From Flavobacteriales bacterium (GTDB lineage: Bacteria > Bacteroidota > Bacteroidia > Flavobacteriales_D > Crocinitomicaceae), in NCBI GenBank assembly GCA_947505255.1, contig CANNKP010000003.1, positions 1-49,268 on the forward strand: a stretch of DNA of 49,268 nucleotides. Reading direction: 5' to 3'. Positions 17,960 to 26,077 of the stretch are shown in pieces (within the stretch, counting starts at the first letter, position 1; each line of letters starts with the position of its first letter). A program made the translations under genes and the position numbers. The notes beneath the pieces are model-generated. The model did not search any database, was not told the origin of the DNA, and saw only the letters and a program-made list of their open reading frames with translations.

Positions 17960-17987
17960 TTGAATGCTATAATTCTCATTATCTTTG
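17960..17987 (+). promoter_or_regulatory. Promoter for gltX-folB
   Basis: TTG (17960-17962), 17 bp, then TATCTTTG (17980-17987) matches the Bacteroidota -33/-7 pattern. It overlaps the first codons of the longest gltX ORF and so argues for the downstream ATG at 18005. Confidence 0.72.
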
Positions 17988-18004
17988 CGTCTAAATTTCA
18001 ACAA

Positions 18005-19531
18005 ATGTCATTAGAATCCGTTCGCGTTCGTTTTGCCCCCTCACCTACAGGTCCATTACATATGGGAGGCGTAAGAACAGCATTATACAATTACCTTTTC
18101 GCAAAAAAAAATAATGGAACCTTTATTATTCGAATAGAAGATACAGACCAAAACAGGTTCGTGCCTGGTGCTCAAGACTATATTCTAGATGCGCTTAAAT
18201 GGTGTGGAATAGAGGCAACCGAAGGTCCCGGAATAGGTGGGGATTATGGTCCATATGTTCAGTCTGAAAGAAAAGAACTGTATAGACCATATGCAGAACA
18301 ACTTGTTAGAGAAGACAAAGCCTATTATGCTTTTGATTCGGGAGAAGAATTGGATGCTATGCGTGAAAATGCAAAAAAGATGGGTATGCCTAATTGGCAA
18401 TATAATGTTATTACACGTGTTTCATTAAGAAATTCATTAACCTTACCACAAGACCAAGTCGACGAGCTTTTGGCAAACAACGCCCCTTATGTAATCCGCA
18501 TGAAAATGCCTAGAAATGTTGATATACGTTTTGAAGATATTATCCGGGGGTGGGTTGTGGTCAACACAAACAACTTAGATGATAAAGTTCTTTTTAAAAG
18601 TGACGGAATGCCGACTTATCATTTAGCAAATATCGTCGATGATCATTTAATGAAAATTAGTCATGTCATTCGTGGTGAAGAATGGTTGCCGTCAGCGCCG
18701 TTGCATGTTATGTTATATGATGCATTTGGATGGGAAAGTCCAAAATTTGCACATTTACCGCTTTTATTAAGACCTGACGGAAATGGTAAATTGTCCAAAA
18801 GAGATGGAGATCGTTTAGGTTTTCCAGTTTTCCCGACAGATTGGACAACTGCAGAAGGTGAACTTTATTCTGGCTATAGAGAAAAAGGATATTTTAAAGG
18901 TGCTTTTATTAATATGTTGGCATTTTTAGGATGGAACCCTGGAACGCAACAAGAAATTTTTTCGTTAGATGAATTAGTCGATGCTTTTTCGTTAGAAAGA
19001 GTTTCCAAATCAGGAGCGAAATTTGATCCAGACAAAACGAAGTGGTTCCAGCAACAATATTTACGTTCAACTCCAGATAACGAATTAGCTGAATTATTAT
19101 CACAACATCTAAATACTGATTTTGATAAAACGAAATTAGTAACCATTTGTCGCTTAATGAAAGAACGTGCAACATTTATTCAAGATATTGCCACAGAAGG
19201 AATTTATCTTTTTGAAAAACCACTATCCTATGATGAACAAACCGTATTAAAAAAGTGGAAAGAAGAAACGCCACAATTAATGAAAGAATGGATTTCTGTT
19301 TTGTCGTCAATTCTCGAATTTCAACATGAAAAAATTGAAATCGCTTTTAAATCATTCTTAGAAGAAAAACAAGTTGGAATTGGGGCTGTTTTACAAAATT
19401 TTAGACTTTTAATAACAGGCACAGCAATGGGCCCAAGTATGTTCGAAATAGCTGAATTTTTAGGGAAAGAAGAATGCTTAGAACGTATGAATCAAGGACT
19501 TATAAACATAGAAAAAATCAAAAATAATTAA
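18005..19531 (+). CDS. gltX: Glutamyl-tRNA synthetase
   Basis: This class I aminoacyl-tRNA synthetase charges tRNA-Glu in the cytoplasm. The N-terminal VRVRFAPSPTGPLHMGGVRTALYNY contains the HIGH-type signature (HMGG), and KLSKRDGD is the KMSKS-type motif. The length of 508 residues is standard. The ORF track starts at 17960, but the 15 extra codons lie on the promoter, so the ATG at 18005 (MSLESVRVRFAPSPTG) is chosen; it also gives the family's normal N-terminus. The stop TAA shares its last base with the folB ATG, so the two are translationally coupled. Confidence 0.96.
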   Translation: MSLESVRVRFAPSPTGPLHMGGVRTALYNYLFAKKNNGTFIIRIEDTDQNRFVPGAQDYILDALKWCGIEATEGPGIGGDYGPYVQSERKELYRPYAEQLVREDKAYYAFDSGEELDAMRENAKKMGMPNWQYNVITRVSLRNSLTLPQDQVDELLANNAPYVIRMKMPRNVDIRFEDIIRGWVVVNTNNLDDKVLFKSDGMPTYHLANIVDDHLMKISHVIRGEEWLPSAPLHVMLYDAFGWESPKFAHLPLLLRPDGNGKLSKRDGDRLGFPVFPTDWTTAEGELYSGYREKGYFKGAFINMLAFLGWNPGTQQEIFSLDELVDAFSLERVSKSGAKFDPDKTKWFQQQYLRSTPDNELAELLSQHLNTDFDKTKLVTICRLMKERATFIQDIATEGIYLFEKPLSYDEQTVLKKWKEETPQLMKEWISVLSSILEFQHEKIEIAFKSFLEEKQVGIGAVLQNFRLLITGTAMGPSMFEIAEFLGKEECLERMNQGLINIEKIKNN

Positions 19532-19887
19532 TGAAACACACAATTGAGGTAAATGGAATAAAAATTTACGCTTATCACGGTTGCTTGCCTGAAGAAGAGA
19601 AAATTGGAGGGCACTACAGTGTTGATGTTATGTTAAACACAGATTTCTCAGAAGCGGCAAATACAGACGATTTAAATAAAACAATAGATTATTGTGATGT
19701 GAATAAAATAGTCGTTGAAGAAATGGCCATACGATCAAAATTAATAGAACACGTTGGGCAACGAATCGTTAATCGTTTAAAATCAGAAATTAACACTATT
19801 GGACACATTCGCTTAAAACTTACCAAAATTTGTCCTCCAATAAATGGTGATGTTCAAAACGTAGCAATTATTATAGAAGAGCATTAA
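19531..19887 (+). CDS. folB: Dihydroneopterin aldolase
   Basis: FolB converts 7,8-dihydroneopterin to 6-hydroxymethyl-7,8-dihydropterin and glycolaldehyde in folate synthesis. At 118 residues it has normal length. Typical features are IEVNGIKIYAYHGCLPEEEKIGGHYSVDV (substrate-binding YHGxxxxE region), the DYCDVNKIV segment, and the C-terminal VRLKLTKxxPP-like IRLKLTKICPPINGDVQNVAIIIE. It overlaps gltX by 1 nt and depends on its promoter. The tRNA-Cys gene follows 34 bp later on its own promoter element. Confidence 0.93.
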   Translation: MKHTIEVNGIKIYAYHGCLPEEEKIGGHYSVDVMLNTDFSEAANTDDLNKTIDYCDVNKIVVEEMAIRSKLIEHVGQRIVNRLKSEINTIGHIRLKLTKICPPINGDVQNVAIIIEEH

Positions 19888-19902
19888 TTTCGTTTTTTTT
19901 CT

Positions 19903-19910
19903 TACATTTG
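19903..19910 (+). promoter_or_regulatory. Promoter -7 element for tRNA-Cys
   Basis: TACATTTG is a perfect TAnnTTTG, 11 bp before the mature 5' end of tRNA-Cys. No TTG is seen at the expected upstream distance. Confidence 0.55.
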
Positions 19911-19921
19911 CATTTCAAAAC

Positions 19922-19992
19922 GGTCTCGTGGCCGAGCGGTTAGGCACCGGTCTGCAAAACCGTCTACTCCGGTTCGAATCCGGACGAGACCT
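19922..19992 (+). tRNA. tRNA-Cys (anticodon GCA)
   Basis: A complete cloverleaf can be drawn. The acceptor stem is GGTCTCG with CGAGACC; the D arm is GCC-GAGCGGTTA-GGC; the anticodon loop CTGCAAA carries GCA; and the T arm is CCGG-TTCGAAT-CCGG. One mismatch is present at the outer pair of the anticodon stem. The discriminator base is T (U), as expected for tRNA-Cys. CCA is not encoded. The gene is monocistronic, between a -7 element and a hairpin terminator. Confidence 0.97.
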
Positions 19993-19993
19993 C

Positions 19994-20027
19994 AAAAAAG
20001 CTCTGTGATTATTCACAGAGCTTTTTT
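19994..20027 (+). terminator. Terminator after tRNA-Cys
   Basis: AAAAAAGCTCTGTGA, loop TTAT, TCACAGAGCTTTTTT gives a 15-bp perfect stem ending in a T run, two bases after the tRNA. Confidence 0.87.
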
Positions 20028-20076
20028 ATTTTCGTTAAAAACACAAGATTTAAGCTTTTAATTAAATAGAACACTG

Positions 20077-20084
20077 TATTTTTG
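20077..20084 (+). promoter_or_regulatory. Promoter -7 element for the SDR/CPBP operon
   Basis: TATTTTTG is a perfect TAnnTTTG, 15 bp before the ATG at 20100. No convincing upstream TTG is present. Confidence 0.5.
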
Positions 20085-20099
20085 CGCAAAACTTAAACA

Positions 20100-21092
20100 A
20101 TGGAAATTCTAGTTACGGGGCCCGATGGTGTGTTGGGAAGCAACTTAGTGAGAGAATTACTAAGTAGAAATTATAAGGTTAGTGTTTTGCTTGAGCCAGG
20201 AAAAGATCCTATCACACTTAAAGGATTGCCTATTACACTGTTTTATGGAAATATTTTAGACCCAAAAGCGCTTGATATTGCGTTTCAAAATAAAGAGGTT
20301 ATATTCCATTGTGCTGCATCTACGAGTATGTTTCCAGCCAGGAATGAAATCGTTAATAAGGTAAATATTGATGGTGTTCAAAATGTTATTAATGCTACTC
20401 TTAAACATTCAATTAAACGTTTAATATATGTTGGTACAGCCAACTCATTTGGGCCTGGCGACTCTGTGAAAACTCCTGGTGATGAAAAAAACCCGTATAC
20501 TTCATTTAAATACGGTATTGATTATTTAGACTCTAAGCACAAAGCACAACAGTTAATGTTAAAAGCCGTCGAAGAAGATGGTTTACCTGCGATAATAGTT
20601 AATCCAACATTTATGATTGGCCCATATGATTCTCGTCCAAGTTCTGGAGCCATGATTATCGCATTACACAAAAACAAGGTGCCCGGATATTCCATTGGGG
20701 GAAAAAACTTTACTGCGGTTAAAGATGTAGCGATAGCGATGGCAAATGCTATTACTATGGGGAAAATTGGGGAGTGCTATATATTAGGTAATTTCAACCT
20801 TACGTATAAAGAATCTTTTGAAAAGATGGGTAAAGCGATAGGCGCAAAGGCTCCAACAATAAAGCTATCAAAGAAAATTGTTGTTGCATATGGAACAATG
20901 AGTTCTTTTTTTGCTCGTCTTTTTAAATACTATCCATCTCTCACGAAAGAACTTGCCGTACTTTCTTCAGAGCACCATTATTACTCTGCAGAAAAAGCTC
21001 ATAAAGAACTATTAATGCCACAAACACCAATCGAAACAGCGGCTCTTGAGTGTTTTGAATGGTTTAAAGAAAATGGATATTTAAAAAAATAA
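20100..21092 (+). CDS. Extended SDR, NAD(P)-dependent epimerase/reductase-like
   Basis: The 330-residue protein is an extended short-chain dehydrogenase/reductase. The Rossmann motif TGPDGVLGSNL is at the N-terminus, FYGNILDP contacts the cofactor, and YVGTANSFGPG precedes the active site. The catalytic Tyr-x-x-x-Lys is YLDSK, followed by NPTFMIGPYDSRPSSG. This resembles dihydroflavonol/sterol-type reductases (HpnA-like) more than sugar epimerases. It is the first gene of a tightly packed operon with a CPBP protein (3-nt gap), a classical SDR and a 7-TM protein. Its substrate is unknown; a lipid-linked ketone or aldehyde is my inference from the neighbours. Confidence 0.82.
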   Translation: MEILVTGPDGVLGSNLVRELLSRNYKVSVLLEPGKDPITLKGLPITLFYGNILDPKALDIAFQNKEVIFHCAASTSMFPARNEIVNKVNIDGVQNVINATLKHSIKRLIYVGTANSFGPGDSVKTPGDEKNPYTSFKYGIDYLDSKHKAQQLMLKAVEEDGLPAIIVNPTFMIGPYDSRPSSGAMIIALHKNKVPGYSIGGKNFTAVKDVAIAMANAITMGKIGECYILGNFNLTYKESFEKMGKAIGAKAPTIKLSKKIVVAYGTMSSFFARLFKYYPSLTKELAVLSSEHHYYSAEKAHKELLMPQTPIETAALECFEWFKENGYLKK

Positions 21093-21095
21093 ACT

Positions 21096-21848
21096 ATGTA
21101 TCAAACATTATCGACAGATTTATCATGGAAAAATGGAGATTTAAACACCTTTTTACCAACTATATTATCCTTAGTTTTCTTCATTATTTACTGGTTTACT
21201 GCTAATTCAAAAAAAATAAAGGATCGGTTTTATTCGAGCAACTCATTTGACGTAGCGTCTGTTAAGCATATCTTTTTTACAAAATACTTTGGGTTTTTTA
21301 GTATGGGCGTTGCGCCAATAATCATCTGTTTAATTTTCTTACCTGATTATTCTATTACCGATTACGGCTTGACTTTTATTCCACAAACCACATTCTTTTC
21401 TATAGTGTGGATTATTGGACTATGTGCGCTAGTTATTCCGTTGGTTTATTTCAGTGCTAAAAAACCTAGAAACCTCGTAAATTACCCACAAATTCGTGCA
21501 AAGATTTGGACAAAAAAAACAGTTTTCATTAACGCTTTTGGGTGGGCAATATATCTTTTTGGATATGAATTTTTGTTTCGTGGTGTGTTGCTTTTTCCTT
21601 TAGTAGATTCAATCGGTGTTTGGCCTGCGATTGCAGTAAATATCGCCTTATATTCTGCAACTCATATTCCTAAAGGGTTAGACGAGACTGTTGGTGCAAT
21701 ACCTCTTGGGTTAGTGCTTTGTTTGTTAACTTTAGCATCAGGAACAATTTGGATCGCCTTTTTGGTTCATGTTGCAATGGCCTGGACAAACAGTTTTACC
21801 GCATTAAAATTTCATCCAGAAATCAATTATATCAAGATAAAAAAATGA
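21096..21848 (+). CDS. CPBP-family intramembrane protein (CAAX-protease-like)
   Basis: The 250-residue polytopic protein has about seven membrane helices. The conserved CPBP/Abi core is seen as GYEFLFRGVLLFP near residue 150, ATHIPKGLDET near 190 and FLVHVAMAWTNS near the end. These correspond to the three active-site motifs of intramembrane glutamic proteases related to Rce1. The usual EExxxR is YEFLFR here, lacking the first glutamate, a variation I recall from many bacterial members, so peptidase activity is uncertain. It lies in the SDR operon, overlapping the next ATG by 4 nt (ATGA). Confidence 0.8.
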   Translation: MYQTLSTDLSWKNGDLNTFLPTILSLVFFIIYWFTANSKKIKDRFYSSNSFDVASVKHIFFTKYFGFFSMGVAPIIICLIFLPDYSITDYGLTFIPQTTFFSIVWIIGLCALVIPLVYFSAKKPRNLVNYPQIRAKIWTKKTVFINAFGWAIYLFGYEFLFRGVLLFPLVDSIGVWPAIAVNIALYSATHIPKGLDETVGAIPLGLVLCLLTLASGTIWIAFLVHVAMAWTNSFTALKFHPEINYIKIKK

Positions 21849-22663
21849 CTTCTAATAAATTCGAAGGTAAAGTAGCAATAATTACAGGGTCTAGCAGAGG
21901 AATTGGAAAGGCTATAGCCCTTAATCTTGCGTCAAAAGGAGTGAACATTGTTTTAAATGGTCGTGATCAAGAACGGCTTAATAAAACAAAAGAAGAGGTT
22001 GAAAAAATAAATCCAAACGTACACACTGTTTGTTGCGACGTTTCAATTATTGAAGAAAGTCAACGTTTAATCGATGAAACAATTACTGTTTTTGGGAAAA
22101 TAGATATCCTCATTAATAACGTTGGTGTTTCGATGAGGGGAAATGTTGCAGACGTTAATCCTGAAGTGTTTAAAACAATTTTTGATAGTAATTTATTAGG
22201 GGCGGTATATCCTACTATTCCTGCAATAAAATATTTACGAGAAACAAAAGGAAGCATTGTTTTTATATCGAGCTTGGCTGGGATTAGGGGGATTCCTGCT
22301 ATGTCGGCTTATTGTTCATCTAAGATGGCGCTTCGAGCATTCGCTGAATCAATAAGACTAGAAGAGGCAAAAAATAAAATTCATGTCGGGCTTATTTTTG
22401 TTGGAATTACAGATATTGAGCACAACAAAGAGGCAATTGCTGCTGATGGGTCTAAACTGATATTAGCATCAAGAAAAGACAAAAAAGTACAATCAACTGA
22501 ATTTGTTGCACAAGCAATTTTTAAAAATCTTTCAAAAAGAAAATTCATCACAGTACTAACTTCAATTGGTAGGTTAAATGCCTTTTTACAGCCGCGTTTT
22601 CCAATGCTTGTTGAAAAAATCATCCTCAAGAATATTCACAAATTCGAGGAACATCGAAAATAA
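21845..22663 (+). CDS. Classical short-chain dehydrogenase/reductase
   Basis: The 272-residue oxidoreductase shows the full classical SDR pattern: TGSSRGIG for cofactor binding, NNVG near residue 94, catalytic serine in FISSLAG and the YCSSK active site. The C-terminus is basic and hydrophobic (LQPRFPMLVEKIILKNIHKF), as in membrane-associated reductases of the DHRS7/3-ketosphinganine reductase type; this likeness is a reading impression. The ORF track extends upstream to 21719 inside the CPBP gene. The ATG at 21845 gives a normal SDR N-terminus and a 4-nt overlap, so it is preferred. Confidence 0.87.
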   Translation: MTSNKFEGKVAIITGSSRGIGKAIALNLASKGVNIVLNGRDQERLNKTKEEVEKINPNVHTVCCDVSIIEESQRLIDETITVFGKIDILINNVGVSMRGNVADVNPEVFKTIFDSNLLGAVYPTIPAIKYLRETKGSIVFISSLAGIRGIPAMSAYCSSKMALRAFAESIRLEEAKNKIHVGLIFVGITDIEHNKEAIAADGSKLILASRKDKKVQSTEFVAQAIFKNLSKRKFITVLTSIGRLNAFLQPRFPMLVEKIILKNIHKFEEHRK

Positions 22664-22665
22664 AT

Positions 22666-23373
22666 ATGCTGATAGGAAAAGACTTCGATAAAATAGAAAC
22701 AACCTTTTATGGTTATAAATTTCTCGAAATAAATGCTTTTTATGGGGACACTTTAATCTTAATTGTGGCTTTATTTTTAGCGTTTAAAGTTTCAAAACTG
22801 GGTAAAAGCGAACCTTTTTTTAATAACTGGAAGTGGTTTTTTATTATTTTCGGTGTTGGGTTCTTTTTGGGTGGGTTAGGGCATTTTATGTTCAACTACT
22901 GGGGGCTTCCGGGAAAATATGCTTCATGGTATCTCGGTATATTTGCTGTTTATTTTTTAGAGCGCGCTGTTATATCAATCTATAAAAACGAGACTTGGAA
23001 ACGTCGTTTTAGTTCTTTTTTCATAATAAAACTAGTTTTTGCTTTACTTGGGGCGACATGTGTGTTTGTTTTTGTTGATATTAGCCAAGACCCGCAAAAA
23101 GGGCTTATTGTTCCAACTATAAATACCATAATTGGTTTAGGGTTGGTTGTTGGGACTGTGGGGTATTATTATCAGAAAACAATATCTCCTTCTTTTAAAT
23201 ACTTATGGATTAGTGCTCTGGTACTTATACCGACGGCCGTTATTCAATCTAAAAAAATAAATATTCATCAATGGTTTGATAGAAATGACGTAAGCCACAT
23301 ACTTTTAATTGTAAGTTTATTTCTATACTATAAAGCGATAAAAGGATATTCAGAACATCTTACAGAACATTGA
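22666..23373 (+). CDS. Seven-helix membrane protein, unknown (DUF6962-like)
   Basis: The 235-residue protein has seven predicted membrane helices, among them DTLILIVALFLAFKV, FIIFGVGFFLGGLGHFMF, LGIFAVYFLERAVISIY, IGLGLVVGTVGYYY and SHILLIVSLFLYY. Conserved-looking polar residues lie at membrane edges: GHFMFNYW in helix 2 and IHQWFDRNDVSH before helix 7. Histidine/aspartate pairs at such positions recall the CREST superfamily of membrane hydrolases (alkaline ceramidase, PAQR), but the fit is loose and I do not claim membership. It follows the SDR by 2 nt and ends the operon. Its stop abuts the stop of the convergent anti-sigma gene. Confidence 0.65.
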   Translation: MLIGKDFDKIETTFYGYKFLEINAFYGDTLILIVALFLAFKVSKLGKSEPFFNNWKWFFIIFGVGFFLGGLGHFMFNYWGLPGKYASWYLGIFAVYFLERAVISIYKNETWKRRFSSFFIIKLVFALLGATCVFVFVDISQDPQKGLIVPTINTIIGLGLVVGTVGYYYQKTISPSFKYLWISALVLIPTAVIQSKKINIHQWFDRNDVSHILLIVSLFLYYKAIKGYSEHLTEH

Positions 23374-24222
23374 TTAACGATCTGTTTCAATGCTTAAAAG
23401 ACTGTGTTTACTAACCAATTCTCCATTTGGTTTTCGAGCTGTTATATAATAGATATAACTTCCTTTTGCAATAAGGTCACCGCTTAATGTTGAGCCGTCC
23501 CAAATAAAATTTACATCCGTTGATTGATAAACTATTTTGCTGTTCTTATCAATAACTACAATACTAAAATCGGAAAGATTTTTTGCATCGATAGATAACA
23601 CATCATTAATTCTGTCACCATTTGGGGTAAACACGTTTGGTAAAACTCCTATATAATCAATTTCTTCAGTCGCAACGATTGATTCGGTTAAAACATTTTC
23701 GTACTGAATATTGTCTAACTGTTCTTTTTCTATAACAACCTCTTTCTTAAACTCTTGTTTAATTTCGTTTACGATCTGTGGTTGTGTTAAATTCTGTTCT
23801 GTCTGATTATTTATAACAGCGTTCTCTTCACTCAAAAAGGTGCTATGATTATCCGTAAAATATGGATTCTGAATTTCACTTATAAAATGTTCTTTGTCAG
23901 CACTATTTTCTTTTAAAACTACCGCATTACTTTGCGTTTCTTTTTGAACAGAACCCTTCTCTGGTGCCGAAATAGTTTTGTTCGGAATTAATTCTTTTGT
24001 TTTACTGTCGCTCAGCGCAAAATAACTTACGACGGCAATAGAAGCAGCAACAGAAATTGTAATTATTGTCTTCGTTAAAAAAGTTACACCAGTTGAACCT
24101 GCAACACTAGAAGCACTTCCAATTTGAGAAGATATATTAGTCCATAGTTCGGGACGTATATTCGCCTCAAATTTTCCTAACTTTTCTCCGAAAAGATCCT
24201 TTATATTGTCTTTACCTTCCAC
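23374..24222 (-). CDS. Putative anti-sigma factor with gliding-motility (CHU_C) C-terminal domain
   Basis: The 282-residue product starts with a short cytoplasmic segment (LFGEKLGKFEANIRPELWTNISSQIG), of the kind found in Bacteroidota anti-sigma-like proteins encoded after ECF factors. One membrane helix follows near residues 50-68 (IITISVAASIAVVSYFAL), then a polar linker to about 185. The last 85 residues form a gliding motility-associated C-terminal domain: NVFTPNGDRINDVLSI, IWDGSTLSGDLIAKGSYIYYI. That domain normally marks T9SS type B substrates with Sec signal peptides; here it follows an apparent N-in membrane anchor. The gene overlaps the sigma factor gene by 11 nt. The anti-sigma role is inferred from context. 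Confidence 0.72.
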   Translation of the reverse strand: MEGKDNIKDLFGEKLGKFEANIRPELWTNISSQIGSASSVAGSTGVTFLTKTIITISVAASIAVVSYFALSDSKTKELIPNKTISAPEKGSVQKETQSNAVVLKENSADKEHFISEIQNPYFTDNHSTFLSEENAVINNQTEQNLTQPQIVNEIKQEFKKEVVIEKEQLDNIQYENVLTESIVATEEIDYIGVLPNVFTPNGDRINDVLSIDAKNLSDFSIVVIDKNSKIVYQSTDVNFIWDGSTLSGDLIAKGSYIYYITARKPNGELVSKHSLLSIETDR

Positions 24223-24748
24223 CGTCTATTAATTCTAGTTTTTCTCTCAAATATGACCTCGCTCTGGAATATTGTGATTTTGATGTATTCTCACTTATCC
24301 CAAGTGTTTCTGCTATTTCAAAATGTGTATACCCTTCTATTGCAAACATATTAAATACAATCTTATATCCTGTAGGCATTGCTTGAACCAATTTCATTAA
24401 ATCCTCTGCAATTAATCCCTCAAAAACATAAGAATTGCTTTCAATTTTATAGCCTACATCATCAATATTTGTGTTGCCCAACAATTTGCCGTTTTTTCTA
24501 ATTTGGTCAAGCGCCGTATTTACCATTATTCTTCTTATCCAACCTTCTAAAGAACCCTCCATTTTGAAGTCCTTTAACTTACCATATACTTTAATAAATC
24601 CATCCTGTAAAACATCTTCAGCTTGTTCAGTATTTTTAGCATACCTTAAACAAACGCCCAACATCTTCCTAGCAAATTTATCAAACAACATTTGCTGAGC
24701 ACGAATATTTCCTTTAACGCATTCTATTACTAAAGTTGTATCATCCAT
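24212..24748 (-). CDS. ECF-type RNA polymerase sigma factor
   Basis: The 178-residue sigma-70-family protein has only regions 2 and 4. Region 2 is seen as FDKFARKMLGVCLRYAKNTEQAEDVLQDGFIKVY and GWIRRIMVNTALDQIRK. Region 4 is seen as LMKLVQAMPTGYKIVFNMFAIEGYTHFEIAETLGISENTSKSQYSRARSYLREKL. It is a classic Bacteroidota ECF factor and probably transcribes itself and the overlapping downstream membrane gene, which is expected to control it. The regulon is unknown. It is divergent from the TlpA-like gene with a short intergenic region. Confidence 0.93.
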   Translation of the reverse strand: MDDTTLVIECVKGNIRAQQMLFDKFARKMLGVCLRYAKNTEQAEDVLQDGFIKVYGKLKDFKMEGSLEGWIRRIMVNTALDQIRKNGKLLGNTNIDDVGYKIESNSYVFEGLIAEDLMKLVQAMPTGYKIVFNMFAIEGYTHFEIAETLGISENTSKSQYSRARSYLREKLELIDGGR

Positions 24749-24853
24749 ACTAGCTTCTAATTGCTAAGACTATCGTTTTTAAAAAAAGGTTGCACAAGAG
24801 CTAAAGTTACCGACAAAAAAGCATTATTTTCACAATTCAAAAAGCAAAAATGC

Positions 24854-26077
24854 ATGTTTAATATTTTAAAGTGGTGTTCAATCTTGTTATTAACACTTAA
24901 TGTTACAGGACAAAAAAACATGCCTCACTTAACAAAAGGCTTGTGGGGTGGTAATTTGCAATTAAACAATAATACCATTTTACCTTTCAATTTCAGTATA
25001 GATAAAAAAAACAAAGCTTATACTTTTACAATTTACAACGGTGAAGAGAAAATCACATTAATTCAAGATAAAGGAACCAAAGATTCTCTTTATTTATCTT
25101 TCCCTTTATTTAATTCTTCTCTTGTTCTTAAAATAAATAACGCTAATTCGATCTCAGGATATTGGTTAAACCTTAATAAAGGCGCTAATTATAAAGTTCC
25201 TTGTGAACTTATTCCTTTTTCTAAAATACCTCACAAAACACTAATTGAACCCAAACCTTTTAGCGGAAAATGGGAGGCTACTTTTGAACCAAAAACCACT
25301 GATTCCTATAAAGCAATTGGGGTTTTTGAGCAGGAACATGATAATTTATTTGGTACATTTTTAACTGAAACAGGAGACTACCGCTACTTAAGCGGGAAGG
25401 TTAATGGTGATGATCTATTGCTTTCTTGTTTTGATGGAACTCATGCTTTTCTTTTCACTGGAAAAATGAAAAACGACTCGATATATGGTTCCTTTTATAG
25501 CGGGAAACATTGGGAAACAACTTGGGAAGCTACAAGAAACGAAAATTTTCAACTTACGAATGCTGATTCATTAACATTTCTTATTGATACAACAAAATTC
25601 CATTTCGAATTAAAAGATCTTCAAGGAGACGTTTTTAGTTTTCCAAATGATCAATTCAATGGGAAAATAACAATCATTCAAATAATGGGAACGTGGTGCC
25701 CAAACTGCATGGATGAAACCCGTTATTTCAAAGAATTAAAAAATAAATACCACAATCAAGGTTTGGAAATTATTTCTATAGGATATGAAGTTGGTGATAC
25801 CTTTGAAGAGCATGCTGCTAAGATTTCTTCATTACAAAAAAGATTAGATCTTGATTTTAAATTTTTAGTTGGAGGAGCGGCAAACAAAGACTTAGCTTCA
25901 GCGCAATTCAAAATGCTTAGTCGCATTATTTCTTTCCCAACTGCTATCTTTATTGGTAGAGATGGGAAAATTAAAAAAATACACACAGGTTTCTCTGGCC
26001 CGGGAACGGGAGAATATTACTTAAACTATACGAAAGAGACTGAATTATTAATTGAGTCGTTAATAAAAGAATATTAA
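24854..26077 (+). CDS. Secreted TlpA-like thioredoxin-fold protein
   Basis: The C-terminal 150 residues form a TlpA/AhpC-TSA-type thioredoxin domain. TIIQIMGTWCPNCMDETRYF holds the redox pair CPNC, and the cis-proline side is SFPTAIFIGRDGKI. The N-terminal part (about 230 residues) is beta-rich with no recognised domain. The track starts at 24761, but its first 31 residues are a basic stretch before a good signal peptide. The ATG at 24854 (MFNILKWCSILLLTLNVTG) is therefore preferred, giving 407 residues. The protein is expected in the periplasm, reducing or isomerising disulfides or serving in c-type cytochrome maturation. Its stop shares TTAA with the convergent rpiB stop. Confidence 0.82.
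   Translation: MFNILKWCSILLLTLNVTGQKNMPHLTKGLWGGNLQLNNNTILPFNFSIDKKNKAYTFTIYNGEEKITLIQDKGTKDSLYLSFPLFNSSLVLKINNANSISGYWLNLNKGANYKVPCELIPFSKIPHKTLIEPKPFSGKWEATFEPKTTDSYKAIGVFEQEHDNLFGTFLTETGDYRYLSGKVNGDDLLLSCFDGTHAFLFTGKMKNDSIYGSFYSGKHWETTWEATRNENFQLTNADSLTFLIDTTKFHFELKDLQGDVFSFPNDQFNGKITIIQIMGTWCPNCMDETRYFKELKNKYHNQGLEIISIGYEVGDTFEEHAAKISSLQKRLDLDFKFLVGGAANKDLASAQFKMLSRIISFPTAIFIGRDGKIKKIHTGFSGPGTGEYYLNYTKETELLIESLIKEY

Noticed and set aside
21096-21848. Possible immunity role (Abi/CPBP) for the membrane protein, as in bacteriocin self-immunity
   Set aside because: No bacteriocin-like small peptide with a double-glycine leader or an export transporter lies nearby; the context is reductases.
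22666-23373. Assignment of the 7-TM protein as a CREST-family ceramidase
   Set aside because: Histidines and aspartates near helix ends are suggestive, but the paired HxxxH and serine positions of the family are not clearly in place.
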